Part shown: in pieces, positions 25,874 through 59,808 of the stretch | How positions within the stretch are numbered: the stretch's first letter is position 1 | Layout: each line of letters opens with the position of its first letter | DNA from: Valencia hispanica | Taxonomy: Eukaryota > Chordata > Actinopteri > Cyprinodontiformes > Valenciidae | Length of the DNA stretch: 64,000 bases | Direction: 5' to 3' | NCBI GenBank assembly: GCA_963556495.2 | Contig: OY747704.1 | Span: forward strand, 37,681,001 to 37,745,000 | Made by a program: the position numbers and the translations under genes | The notes under the pieces: model-generated | Seen by the model: the letters and a program-made list of their open reading frames with translations, nothing else | Database searches by the model: none | Told to the model about the DNA's origin: nothing

Positions 25874-26700
25874 CAGGTGCATCACATTAAAAGCAGAATA
25901 TTAACAAAAAGTTTAGCTATTTTAGTTCAAAAAATTAAACTCATGTACTATATAAATTCATTGCACATAGGCACGTTTAAACTGTTTATTTTATTTTATT
26001 TTGGATTATGGCTTACAGCTACTATATACTACTATAAACCCCAAATTCATTCTCACAGAACCTTACATAAGGCCAATAAACATTATTTTCAATACAGATA
26101 TATCGGCCCCCTGGAAAATAATGTTCTTGTATTGTGTAGTATATACACTCAATACCTGATCTGGGCCGAATTTGTATAAATGACTGCATCCATGCAGCAT
26201 GGCATGGAGGCGATCAGACTGTGGTTCTGCTGTGGTGCAATGGAAGCCCAGTTTGCTTTGACAGTGGCCTTCATGTCATCTGCATTGTTGGTTCTGGTGT
26301 CTCTCATCTTCCTCTTGACAATACTCCATAGATTCTATATGGGGTTCAGTGAGGCCAGTTGACTGGCCGGTCAAACACAGTAACACCATGGTCATTGAAC
26401 TAGCTTTAGGTGTCTTTGGAAGTGTGGGCCAGTACCAACTCCTGCTGGAAAATAAAATAAGCATCTCAATAAAGCTTGTCAGCAGAAAGAGGCATATAGT
26501 TCTCTAAAATGCCCTGGTAAATGGCTGCTCTCATTTTGGACTTGATAACACACAGAAAATAAACATCAGATAACCCAAAACCATCACTGACTGTGGAAAA
26601 TTCACACTGAGCCTCTGTGCCTCTCCACTTTCTCCAGACTCTGGAAACTTGTTTTCCAAATGTAATGCAAACTTTACATTAAACTGAAAAGTGAGCTAAG
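25874..26700 (-). mobile_element. Decayed Tc1-like element of the CAGGTGCATC family, antisense
   Basis: It starts at CAGGTGCATCACATTAAAAG directly after TA, the Tc1 target. The terminal part contains TTATGGCTTACAGCTACTAT. Then come antisense transposase remnants such as CTTCATGTCATCTGCATTG, CTCCATAGATTCTATATGGG (antisense of the NPIENLWG region) and CCAAAACCATCACTGACTGT. The right end is missing or too decayed to place. Confidence 0.7.
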
Positions 26701-49275
<22,575 letters not shown>

Positions 49276-49474
49276 GGACGAGGCTCCTCTTCCACCCTAG
49301 TACTTTTCTATTAAATTGCGTCTGCCTTTTGAACTTCTTTTGGACTAATAGACAGGTAAGAGGGATGTGACTTGTAGAATGAAGCAAAAAGAGAAAGGAA
49401 AAGATGACAAAAAAATCAAGAGCCACATGCGGTATTATTGTTCTTGCTGTTGTTATTGTTATAAACATTATTGC

Positions 49475-49505
<31 letters not shown>
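49475..49505. repeat. (ATT)n microsatellite
   Basis: About ten perfect ATT units in the proximal 3' UTR, with variant GTT units on the left. Confidence 0.95.
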
Positions 49506-50194
49506 GTTAATATTATTACTACTATGTGTACAGAAGCGTTTTTTATTTTTAAGGAAAGAGGAAATTTGTCACATTGTGAATGTTGTGTGTACTTCTCTAC
49601 ATGTGTGCGAGATGAAAATGAAACGTGAAATGGCTTTTTTTTCTATATTTTTATGATTTTCAAGCATCTTTTTTCCCCCATTCTCAGTATATATTGAATT
49701 TTACATTGATGAGTGGCTGAAGCCTTTGTACAATAGCGCTCATGTTTAAAACAAAAACAAAAAACAGACAAAAAAAAAAAGACCAATTTCAACGTCTCGG
49801 TATCCTCAAAGAGAAACTAAGGCTTTAAAATTACACAGAGCACCTCCCTTGGTCTAGGCCCCTGCTGATGGGCACTGGGCAGCATTGCACAGCTTAGCTC
49901 GGCTCGGCACAGCTTGGGTTAGCACTGACATAAAAAGGCGCCATCTGCATTTCCTAAAGCATAGCAGCAGCACTTGAGCAGCCATTAGCTTTCTCTGGGT
50001 CACTCCACACAACAATGCTCTTAGCTAACTCTTGTTCTAATTATCATTATTATTATTATTGTCATACAATTTTACCCACCCGCTCTCAGACGGAGGAGCT
50101 GCAGTGTTGACACATCAAAAAGTGAAGTATTATTTCTACATTAAAGAAATGTACCGCAGCTGGAGTTCTCTATTGCCGAAACCGGACTGATTTA

Positions 50195-51546
50195 TGGTGC
50201 TTTTCAAAAGTATTTATACCTCTTGAACTTTCCCACATTGGGTAGTGTTCCAGCCACAAACGACAATGTTTTTTATGGGGATTTTATGCTTTGGACCAAC
50301 ACAAAGTAGGGCATATTTGTGAAGTGGAAGGAAAATGATGCATGATTTTCCAAATGTTTTAGAAATTGAACTCTGAAAGTGCAGCATTTGTATACATGTA
50401 TTCAGTCCCCGCCCCCCTGAATCAATACTTTGAAGAGTTGTTTGGAGTATGCCTACCAGATTTACGCATCTGGAATTTTTTTTTGCTCATTCTTCTTTGC
50501 AAAATATATCAAGCTCAGTCAGATTGAAGGAAGCATGCCTGAACAGTCATTTAAAAGTCTTGCAACAAATGATCAATTAGACTTTTGTCTGGACTTTGAT
50601 AGGACCCTCCTAACATGATTAGGCTTTGATCTAAACCATTCCATTGTTGCTCTGGCTGTATGTTGTTATCTTTGTTCTGCTGCAGAGTGAACCTCCACCC
50701 TAATTTTCTTCCAGGATTGCCCTGTATTTCGCTCTGTCAATCTTCCCATCAACTCTGACTAGCTTCCCTTTTGCTGTTTAATAAGAGCAGCCCCACAGCA
50801 TGATTCTACCACCACTGTGTTTCATTATAAGTAAGCGTGTTGTCAGGATGATGTGTATTGTTAGTTTTCTGCCAGAGATCGTGTTTTGCATGCAAGCTGA
50901 AGGTTTAATTTTGGTCTCAACTGACCCCATGTTGGGGCTTTCCTCTGCATGGCTTGTGACAAATTGCAAATTCACTTTTTATGCCGTTCTTTCAACACTG
51001 GTTTCCTTCTTGTCACTCATTCTTAAAAGCCTTATTTGTGGAGTGAACAATTAGGTTCAGGTCAGCTTTATTTATATAAAACGTTTAAATAAAAATGTTG
51101 TACCAAAGTTTTAAAAATAATTCTGACACATAACTACTGAAACTATAATGCAGGATGCAACAGGGAAACAATAAGAAATGCTTCAAAGCAGAGAGCTGAA
51201 TTGAAACAAAATGTTAGAAAAAATGAAAGTTGTCTTGACAACAGATTCTCCCACCTTAGCTGTGGATTTCTGTAGCTCCTCTAGAGTTACCATGAACCCA
51301 TTGGCTGATTCTCTGACCAATGCTCTCCTTGCCTGGCCTGTCAGTTTAGGTGGACAGCCATATCTTAGTAGGGCTGAAGTTGTACTTCGCTCTCTCTTTT
51401 CAGATCTGAACTGTTCTCTGTGAGATGTTTGTTCACCAACGTTCTCTAGGACTAATACAGTAAAGGGGGGCTGAATACATATGCATGCCACACTTTTGAG
51501 ACTCAGAAAGAGTTAAAGGGTATGAATACTTTTGTAAGGAGCTGCA
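50195..51546 (-). mobile_element. Decayed antisense Tc1-like element in the probable 3' UTR
   Basis: The left end, TGGTGCTTTTCAAAAGTATT after TA, and the right end, GAATACTTTTGTAAGGAGCTG, are imperfect inverse matches. Antisense transposase remnants include CAGCCCCACAGCATGATTC (antisense of the IMLWGC region) and CAAATTCACTTTTTATGCC. A conceptual minus-strand segment ends KHSGGRIMLWGC. A short foreign stretch around 51055-51180 lies inside. Non-functional. Confidence 0.8.
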
Positions 51547-53273
51547 GTTGCGGTTATTTTGAAGAAGGAATTCCTGGGGGGGAGATGACTACCTCATGAT
51601 GCGGTATTGAACTTGCTCCCAGTTTCTGCTTTCATGATATTTATTGACTTTGATAGCTGACAGTGTTAACTAAAAAATGTTGTGATCCAATGTTAAATGG
51701 AAACAAAGAGTAAGACTCCTCCTGAAGTCCTTTCTACTCTCTGCTGCCCCTCCCTCTTCCTCGCAGCCCTCACTGTAAGGTATCTTCAGCCTAGGCCAGT
51801 GTCACTTCCCTCTGTGCATGTGAATCACGAACATTCAGACTTTTTACTGTTATATTTCGTCACGTGGAACATTTCAGCAACCGGAACGTTCTCAGGGATT
51901 TTCTCTAAGCAGGAAAAAATAGAAAAAGGTGGAACAAAACGAACGTCTCACTTCAAGGATGGAAATGGCAAAAAAATTAAAAAATAATAAAAAAGAAACA
52001 CGACATGAGCAAGCATTTATTGTACTCTGTATATATGCCATAGTATATGTCTGAATATGGAGGATCTGAAAGTATATGTTAACTAATTTATACAGAGTAT
52101 TCTATGTAATGTGAAATACTTGAAGCCGCTGTAGTTTGCTCTCTCTCTGGCTCTCCATCTCTTTCTCTTTTTTGTCTTCTCTTTTGTTCAAAACAACATA
52201 TCAGAAAGACTAGCATGACCCTTTTGAAGGTATTTTTTGGACTCACAAGGCCACAAGTGTTCACGTTTGAGACCCTGGATTTTTATCAAAAATGCGAGAT
52301 TACGCTCAGAGAGGATGACTGTACTTCATTACTGCTGATTGATGTGTAGAAAGGGGAGGGAGGTAGACTATTTCAGGTTATTGGTTAGTGAAACGTTACG
52401 TTTTCTGAAGATACTGATGCATGTAAGTTGTTATAGCGGAGTGTATCATAAAATTATATTGGAAACTTCAAGGTAATTGGGGGGAATCTGGTTTTCTTTT
52501 TATCCATCCATTTCAGAATATTTATCAGCTGCAGTTCATCTCGTTTTACAAAAATATAACAATTGCCAGAGAAGTTTTGTCATAAGAAGAAGGATTAGGA
52601 CCCCAGGTCGTAATCATGCACAGCTTCAGCATCACAAACCCTGCTTTTAGAAAGTGAGTCTCCTCAGTTCTCCCATCAGTCGCTGCAGATTTTCCAGTGT
52701 CTCCTCTGCAAAGTTTGCCGCTCCTGTCTCATTACTAGCCTTAGCCTTTCTTTTTTACCGTACTTCTGATTTTTATGTTTTCATTTTTGTCTTGTCTGTG
52801 TTGTGTTGATTGAAGATAAAAAAACAGCCTTTTCTCTTGCCTTGTCTTAACGCTTTAAAGTAACCAAACAGAAGATCTATCTAACAACCAAACGCGTTCG
52901 AAAGAGGTGAGAGACAACCAACCTTTTGGTCCCAGCTTTAGTGTCCTTAATTAGTAAGTGAATGGCTGTGTAACTCCATGCTTTAACAAAGCAATTCCTC
53001 ACGCGTGTTTGATGGGAAAAAAAATACGTCGTCCAGTCTCTTGTTCTCTTTGGAAACAATTTCCTCTTGAGTCGTCTAGCTGTTTTTTTTTCTACTTTTT
53101 TGGTTTGTGTAAGAATCTTCTGCGCTCCCATTTTATTTATTACAATGACCCATGTATACATGCTTATGAAATTAAGATTTGATACACCGATATCAATTTA
53201 TTTATGTAACTAAATCACTGTTTTATAATCTTGTTAATGAGTCAATAATTGATTTGTTTTTTTGTTTTGTTTT

Positions 53274-53279
53274 AATAAA
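53274..53279 (+). terminator. zswim6: Candidate polyadenylation signal AATAAA
   Basis: AATAAA preceded by a T-rich tract and followed within 25 bases by TTAGTTTTTTGAACTG. It is the last such signal before clearly intergenic transposon debris, and so the likely distal end of the zswim6 transcript. Confidence 0.45.
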
Positions 53280-53334
53280 AGTTAGTTTTTTGAACTGTAA
53301 ATTGTTTTAAAGCTTTTTATTTCATCAACAGTTA

Positions 53335-54170
53335 CAGGGCTGGTCTGAAGTTTCCATACACTCGTCTCATGAATGTAATGGTAATTTTGGCATTTTATTA
53401 CTTTTACTTTTGGATTATTATGCAAAAAAAACAAATGAATTTTAAAACTAATTTTGTGATGGTAGTAGTAGCCTTTATTCCAGACACTTAGTCCAACATT
53501 ATACAACCAACAACAACACAACATTGAAAGTAGAAATAAACATAATAATAAAATAGTTTAACCCGCTACAGTCTAAGAGAGAAGAAGACTGTTATAAGGA
53601 TGGATGGATGGATGGATGGATGCTCTCTGAACCACACAGGATCAAAAGGTGACATACCGCCTTAAATATCTGCAGCTGGTTATTTACATAAAGTGGACGT
53701 CCTCACTTAGACATAAAACAAGACCAAAAGTGTCCTGTTTTAGGTCAGTTAGCATTAAAAAACCTATTTCTATTTACACAAAGATTACTATGACTTTTAA
53801 TAATTTTGGAGTTAACTGGAGGTACACTTGTTTGTGCTTTTTAAGGTAACAATTTATTCACATTGCCTTGTTTGAAAAATCTATAGAAATCAGCAATGAA
53901 ATGAGCAAGAGAATTGTGGACCGACACAAGTCTGGTTAATCCTTGAGGACAATTGCAAGATGCTTGAAGTTGCCATGCTCTTGTGTTCAAACAATTAAAT
54001 GTGAGTATTAACAGCATGGCAATGTTCAGCCATCAAACCATTCATCAAGGAGATGGATTCTGTGTCCCAGAGATAAACTGGTTTTGGTGTGAAATGAGTG
54101 TTTCAACTCATAGAAAAGAAACGTAGTTGAATGGATATGTTGCTCTTGACAAATATTAAAATAACGTTAC
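53335..54170 (+). mobile_element. Decayed Tc1-like element, 5' part
   Basis: The start, GGGCTGGTCTGAAGTTTCCA with TACACTC, resembles a Tc1 inverted repeat. From about 53890 the plus strand encodes broken text of a Tc1 N-terminal domain: EISNEMSKRIVDRHKSG, then after a stop SLRTIARCLKLP (frame restored from visible codons without changes). The catalytic part is missing. Confidence 0.65.
53598..53622. repeat. (GGAT)n, about six copies
   Basis: Short tandem GGAT tract inside the Tc1 remnant. Confidence 0.9.
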
Positions 54171-54294
54171 AAGTAATGGGTTATCCTAGGGCTTGATCAT
54201 ATGATGCCCACTGTATCATGTGATACAGTGTATTTCCTCTTCCTCTACAATGTTATTGGAAGCAACTTCAGAGGATCAAAACTGTCATTTGAAA
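54171..54294. other. Short intergenic spacer
   Basis: Contains an 11-base near-palindrome, TGTATCATGTGATACA; otherwise nothing recognised. Confidence 0.4.
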
Positions 54295-55015
54295 TATATT
54301 GTTGAATCTCGAATCTCCCCAGCCACTTGGACCAGCTCCTCGGGAGGAATCCTGAGGCATTCCCAGGCCAGCCGAGAAACATAGTCCCTTCAGCATGTCC
54401 TGGGTTTTCCTCTGGGCCTCCTCCCGGTGGGACGTACCTTTGAATCCCCAGATACTTAAACTCCTCCACTTGGGGAGGGAGCTCATCCCCGACTCGGAGA
54501 AGGCACTCTACCCTTTTCCAGCTCAAGACCATGGTCATGGATTTGGAGGAGCTGATTCTCATCCCAGCTGCTTCACACTCGGCTGCGAACCGCTCCAGTG
54601 AAAGCTGCAGATTCCGATGGAGCCAACAGGACCACATCATCTGCAAAAAGCAGAGACCCAATCCTGAGGCCACCAAAACAGATCCCCTCATCACCTTGGC
54701 TGTGCCTAGAAATCCTGTCCCCAAGAACAGAATTGGTGACAAAGGGCAACCTTGGCGGAGTCCAACTCTCACCGGAAACGAGTCTGACTCATTGCCGGCA
54801 ATATGAACCAAACTCTGACACTGGTCGTACAGAGACCTAACAGCCTCAAGGGGCCTGGTACCCCATACTCGTAGAGTACCCCCCAACAGGACTCCCCAAC
54901 AGGACTCCCCAAGGGAAGTCCTGTTGAACGCCTGCAGAGGGTGTAGAGCTGATCCAGGTCAGAAACACCCCACCCCCACTGTAAACAGTGTTGGTGGTGG
55001 ACCGCTTTCCCCCCC
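54295..55015 (-). pseudogene. Non-LTR retrotransposon reverse transcriptase fragment
   Basis: The minus strand reads SLYDQCQSLVHIAGNESDSF, then VGLRQGCPLSPILF, the conserved motif preceding the catalytic box of LINE reverse transcriptases, and FAAECEAAGMRISSSKS with VEEFKYLG. The expected FADDVVLL box is present as DNA (GCAGATGATGTGGTCCTG on the minus strand) but out of frame, and the finger/palm segment before it is shortened. A later jump to the element's 3' part shows an internal deletion. It is a dead 5'-truncated copy of a LINE family common in fish; the clade was not determined. Confidence 0.8.
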
Positions 55016-55410
55016 TGAGATGCCGGATGTTTTATGTTTTTTTTAACCAAAATCATACAAAAATGTTTTCAAAAATTCATGGTTGTATTTGACATGTCAT
55101 TTAGTCTTTAAGAGGGTATGACAAGCAAAAGAGGGCAGTTTGAGAATATTTAAGATCTGTTGGTGTATCTTGGAACACATTTTCCTACACTCACATTTTG
55201 TTTCTGGATAAGTATAAAATATAAAACAAGCGCATGTTTTAAATTGGGAATTGTTGATGGATTATTTGAAATGTTATGGGTGGGACAGAAGATGTCTTTT
55301 AATTCTGGAATGTCCTATCATGGCATATCATCTTAAACGTTTGGGAATTATTCAAATGCATCGTTTATGCATCATTCATGGAGTTTATGCATCATTCATG
55401 GAGGTAATTA
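55016..55410. other. Intergenic, AT-rich
   Basis: Contains a short direct duplication, TTTATGCATCATTCATGGAG, at about 55364-55402. No gene was seen. Confidence 0.5.
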
Positions 55411-56219
55411 ATTGTTATAATGGAGTTAATGACAGTGACAGTGAACTTCAGGAAGAGACCCCCATCAACATCTCCTCTCATAATCATCAACAGGCCAGTC
55501 CCCACAGTGGAGTCTTTCAGGTTCCTAGGATCCACCATCACACGGGACCTGAAGTGGACCTCCCACATTAACTGTATAAGAAAGAAAGCCCAGCAAAGGC
55601 TGTACTTTCTGCGTCAGCTCAGAAAGTTCAACCTGCCTCAGGAACTGCTGACCATCTTCTACACAGCAATAGTCCAGTCTGTCCTGACCTCATCCATCTC
55701 TGTCTGGTTCGGATCCGCCACCAGAAAAGACAAGGACAGACTGCAGAGAACAGTCAGGTCCTCAGAGAGGATCATAGGTACTGATCTTCCCTCCATTCAG
55801 GACCTGTACCAGTCCAGGGTCAAGAAGCGGGCCAGAAAAATCACCACAGACCCCTCACACCCTGGCCACAATCTGTTTAGGCTCCTCCCGTCAGGCCGGC
55901 GTTACAGAGCGTTGTACGCCAAAACCACCCGACACAAGAACAGTTTTTTCCCCCAGGCTGTCGCTCTGATGAACTCTGTGTAGTCACAGAGTGTGAGTCC
56001 ATTCACATAACAATAAACTATAACTCTGCACTGCTGTACATACTCACTGTAAAATAACCCCGGTTTGGTGTATATATTATCCTTTATTATTTATTTGTAT
56101 TTATTTCTTTATTTCACTTATTTAAGTTCTGTACTGGAGAGAAAAGTTGCCGAAGTCAAATTCCTTGTATGTGTCATACTTGGCCATTAAAGCTGATTCT
56201 GATTCTGATTCTGATTCTA
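55411..56219 (+). mobile_element. LINE 3' fragment (L2/CR1/Rex1-type) with GATTCT tail
   Basis: A 5'-truncated non-LTR copy. An open frame ending at 55983 encodes the C-terminal part of the polyprotein, including VESFRFLGSTITRDLKW, QQRLYFLRQLRKFNLPQELL, ISVWFGSATRKDKDRLQ and RLLPSGRRYRALYAKTT. A short 3' UTR ends with ATTAAAGCT and about four GATTCT units (56195-56218), the oligonucleotide tail expected of this LINE group. The frame is intact across about 187 residues, so the insertion is fairly recent, but it lacks the catalytic domains. Confidence 0.8.
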
Positions 56220-56769
56220 ATTAATGGTTATAAACAGGATTCGAATTACGGGGGACCTAAGGGGAGCTCGGCTCCCCTTAAAGGAAAATAGGCTCCCCTG
56301 AAGGCCCTCAACTGACACACCAAGGGGGAGCACTAGAATAGTCCAGTTTTAATTTAGTTTGCATTCTTTTCTATTTTTGTTCTTTTTTTACAATAATCCT
56401 AATGTGTTTTAGATCAAAATAAAATCCTAATTTGTTTGCTTTGTGTGTTAAATTTCTCGCATAAAACTTTCTGAATACTGACTTCTACTGAAAATAACTG
56501 TTACTTAATTCCTTCTGTGACCATACATCCTTGGTGGTGCTGTTTTTACTGACATATGCTACGTGAAGCATGCTAATACTAATCTGTGTTGTGTCCTTGC
56601 TAATCAAACATGTTTGGAACGTCGTGGACACTGGCTGGTATTAGATTGGGCAAAGTTTTACTCAAGTTTTGGACATCATGTCTAAACGTAAACTGGAGCA
56701 TTTTGGTTTTACATGTCAAAGAAAGTGAGCAATGAAGAGGACGAGTGCGCCCTGAACCGGCAGTTAATA

Positions 56770-57038
56770 TAGGTGAAACTCAAAAATTTTCAAAATTGGG
56801 CAAAAGTTAATTTATTTCAGTAGTTCAACTTAAAAGAAAAACAAAAACTAATATATGAGATTTTGAGTTTGGGGTTTTCATAAGTTGTAAGCCATAATCA
56901 TCAAAATTATAACAAATAAAGGCTTGAAATTGCTTGCATGTAATGACTCTATATCATATATTAATTTCACATTTTTGGTTGAATTACTGAAACAAATGAA
57001 CTTTTGCACAATTTTCTAATTTTTTCAAGTCTCACCTG
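56770..57038. mobile_element. Palindromic Tc1-type MITE nested in the hAT-like element
   Basis: TA flanks the element on both sides. The ends are TAGGTGAAACTCAAAAATTT and the inverse of CAGGTGAGACTTGAAAAAAT. Matching inverted sequence continues about 60 bases inward (CAAAAGTTAATTTATTTCAG against its inverse), leaving a short centre. There is no coding capacity. It resembles ends of the family at 25874. Confidence 0.85.
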
Positions 57039-57640
57039 TAAGTCTTGCCCACCGTGAGAGCTGCAGTGCACTGAGGCCTGAATCAGGTCATGCAGCCTTT
57101 CCTTTTACCTGGACACAAAAGCAGTGGAGTGAGTGGAAAGGTAGGAAGGTAGGCTCTTTACATGAAATCAAAAAATCATCTGTCTGAAGAATGGATTAAT
57201 GGCAAGGTTAGCAGTGAATCACAGAATAACCTAAGACATTTTTTTACAAGCATCAAGACAGTTTGGCTAACAAAAGAGCAGTTGAAATTTTAGAGAGAAG
57301 AGAAAATGAATGCTCATTTAACACAAGACACAAATACGTCTTTCAGATCAGCATATAGCCTATGGTGACAAAAGACAAAATGCTTCAAGAAAGCCCCCAG
57401 CCAAAATGAACGTAACTAAAATCTTAATTCCGCTAAAGTGTGCACAAATCAGACCAGGATGTGTTGAAATAATAAGGCACATTGTCAATCAGCTGAGAGC
57501 AAGTTTCATTAAAAATATTAGATATTGGGTCACGTATCAGTCTTGTGGGATCTGTGGTCCCTACTGATCTAAAGTAAGATAATTTACTGGACTGATATTA
57601 GTTCTTGGTTTAGCAATTATTTTGATTTTGAGGGTGGAGG

Positions 57641-57691
57641 TGATGATCATGATGATGATGATCCTGATGTCGATGATGATGATGATGATGG
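57641..57691. repeat. (GAT)n-rich tract
   Basis: Imperfect GAT repeats, giving a His-rich artefactual frame on the minus strand. Confidence 0.85.
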
Positions 57692-57967
57692 TGTTTCTGA
57701 TCTAAGTGGCTCCATGATTTGTTGTTCTTGAAAGGGTTTGATAAGGTTGGACTGCTGGACTGCAATGTTGGACTGCATGTGGATCCCTTGTTGCTTTTTG
57801 TTTTTTCAGCACCTATTAACCTAACAAATTTTTTTTTTTTTTTTATGTTATTGACCGTTGTGCCATAAAATATATACGTGTGTGCAGGTGAATTTGGCAA
57901 TCGCAGTGCTTGATAAAAAATATTGGTCTCCCAAAAGCTTTGGTGTAATTCGAACCCTGGTTATAAA

Positions 57968-59240
57968 CTTCTAACCAGCGCTGTACACTTTTGTTTCAGA
58001 AGGTTTGTCATGGAGAATTATGGCACTCGGCCTTTGAGCTCACAGGCTTAGGCTGAAGCGAGAGCTGATCAGATCTCCATCACACAGCCGTGTCAGAAAT
58101 GAAGGCAGAGATGGATCACTCTCTCTGGCAGCAGCTTTCACACTCTCATCTCAGGCGAGCTCATGAGGAATATGAAATGTATCAATTGATATTCCCATGG
58201 TCTTTGTAGCTTCTGTCTGGCAGCCAGGCTCAGCCAACCACAATAACCTGTTTACATGTTTCCAGCACTGACAGTGGTGCCACAGGATGACTAAATCAGT
58301 GTATGCAGTTTGTCAAGTGTGTGTCCGCTTGTGTAGACATGCTTTTTGTGTACTGTTTTCTTGTTTGCATGCCTCTGTGTCTGCGTCTGCTTTAATATGA
58401 TGTGTGTGTGTGTGTGTGAGAGTGTGTGTGTTTAGGTCTTTAGGGAGCCAATGGGAACAGGTGGTAGCTCCAGACTAAGGGAGCTCCTGACAGCAGCAAG
58501 GTCCCCAGACTCCCAGCCCCTCATTAAACATTGACACAAAAACACTGCAACTGTCTGTGTGTGAACCGTAATGAAGCGCAGACGGCTACACCGGTATACA
58601 CACTGCAACTTAGCGCAGCACGAGCCCGCGACTGTGGGTTTGCCTGCAAGAGTGTGTGTGTGCTAGTGTGTGTGTGTGCTGTCCATCTGTGGGCATTCAT
58701 TAATGAGGTACATTTGTCTACAGAGGTGTCCACTCAGATATTGAAGAATTTGTCAGGTTTAGTAACAAAAGCAGTAGTCTGCTGTTGGACGCCAGACAGG
58801 ACTGTCCATTTCTTATGTGATGGATGCCTGCCTGTGAGACAGTTCTCTGTGTGCATGCAAGTAAGCATACACTTGTGGGTGTGTGTGTGTCTTACCCTAC
58901 TTCCTGTGTGTCTGACCTGTACTCAGGTCCCTGCTCACTTCCAGTTGGTAATGACGTCCCTTGGGTGCAGCACAGTACAGCAGCCTCCTCCAGTCTGTCT
59001 TATTCTATACTTCTAATGACATCATGATCACACACTGGGCCCTTTCATGCCAAAAGCCCTCTTCCTCACCATCACCATCAAAACTTCTTCTATCTGGAGC
59101 ACTCATCGTCGTTTCTCTTTGACATATACTCACACTGCACCATGACTCTACATCATGGTCTTGACATTTTCTCATACAGTAGATTCTTTATGCCGCATGC
59201 CTCCATACACAGAAAGCATTCATTGTTTAGAGTTTCTATA
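57968..59240. other. Intergenic sequence
   Basis: No gene was found. 58060-58280 is complex, non-repetitive sequence that could be conserved noncoding DNA (for example CAATTGATATTCCCATGG). GT tracts lie at 58402-58430. A 161-residue frame (58531-59016) is Cys/Val-rich because it crosses GT tracts and shows no domain. Confidence 0.5.
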
Positions 59241-59244
59241 CTGT

Positions 59245-59545
59245 GCGGTAAAAAAAGTATTAACCCCCCCTTACAAATTTGTTCTGCCTTTTTGTCACAC
59301 TGAAATGTTTCAGATCATCAAACAAATTGTAAGACATGGGTTTGTGCAAAGTAGAGTTTTTAAATATTAATTTCATTTATTAAAGGACAAAAGCTGTTTT
59401 ACACAAATGGAGAAAACATGGAGTGATTCATTGTCACATGAATGGCTGACCTACCAAAATTACTCTAGAAGCTCATAATTGACTCATCCAGGAGGTCACA
59501 AAAGAACCCAGAATAACATCTAAAGCTAAGGAAACAAAGTTTTGC
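59245..59545 (+). mobile_element. Tc1/mariner-like non-coding fragment
   Basis: It starts GGTAAAAAAAGTATTAACCC and contains AAATGTTTCAGATCATCAAA and GACTCATCCAGGAGGTCACA, phrases of a well-known fish family. It is interrupted at its right side by the next hAT-like MITE. Confidence 0.6.
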
Positions 59546-59741
59546 CAGTGTTTTTCAACCCTAAAGACATGCTGCCCTGTATGTTTTGATGTTTCCCTGC
59601 GTTAGCACACCTGACTTCAGTTGATGGCTGATCAACTGGCTTTTGCTGATCTGAAATCATCTGAATCAGGTGTGTTAAATCATGGAAATATCTAAAACAT
59701 GCAGGACAGTGTGCCTTGAGGACCAGGGTTGGGAAACACTG
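59546..59741. mobile_element. hAT-like MITE, CAGTGTTTTTCAACCCT ends
   Basis: The left end is CAGTGTTTTTCAACCCT and the right end is AGGGTTGGGAAACACTG, inverse matches. The flanking octamers AGTTTTGC and GTTTATGC are similar, consistent with a decayed 8-bp duplication. The interior (AGCACACCTGACTTCAG, GAATCAGGTGTGTT, ACATGCAGGACAGTG) is shared with 61628-61849 although the outer ends differ. Confidence 0.75.
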
Positions 59742-59808
59742 GTTTATGCATTAATATGAGTCTGTGAAACATGTTTTGGGAAAATCTTGTTGTGAGTTAT
59801 TATTTATA

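Larger units (their letters stand above)
49276..53295 (+). other. zswim6: Probable zswim6 3' UTR
   Basis: No further coding exon follows the stop. AT-rich, high-complexity sequence continues with weak polyadenylation signals (ATTAAA at 49310 and 50140) and a good AATAAA at 53274-53279 followed by T/G-rich sequence. A decayed Tc1 copy interrupts it (50195-51546). The extent is an inference; a shorter UTR ending near 50165 is possible. Confidence 0.5.
56235..57959. mobile_element. hAT-like element with perfect 8-bp target duplication
   Basis: The left end is CAGGATTCGAATTAC and the right end is GTAATTCGAACCCTG, inverse matches with one mismatch. The flanks are GTTATAAA (56227-56234) and GTTATAAA (57960-57967). 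The 1725-bp interior holds a nested Tc1-type MITE (56770-57038). At about 57170-57560 there are plus-strand fragments that faintly recall hAT transposase genes of the ZMYM/KIAA1586 type, too broken to be certain. Confidence 0.8.

Noticed and set aside
58531..59016. 161-residue Cys/Val-rich frame
   Set aside because: It crosses several GT tracts, shows no domain, and has no splice or homology support.
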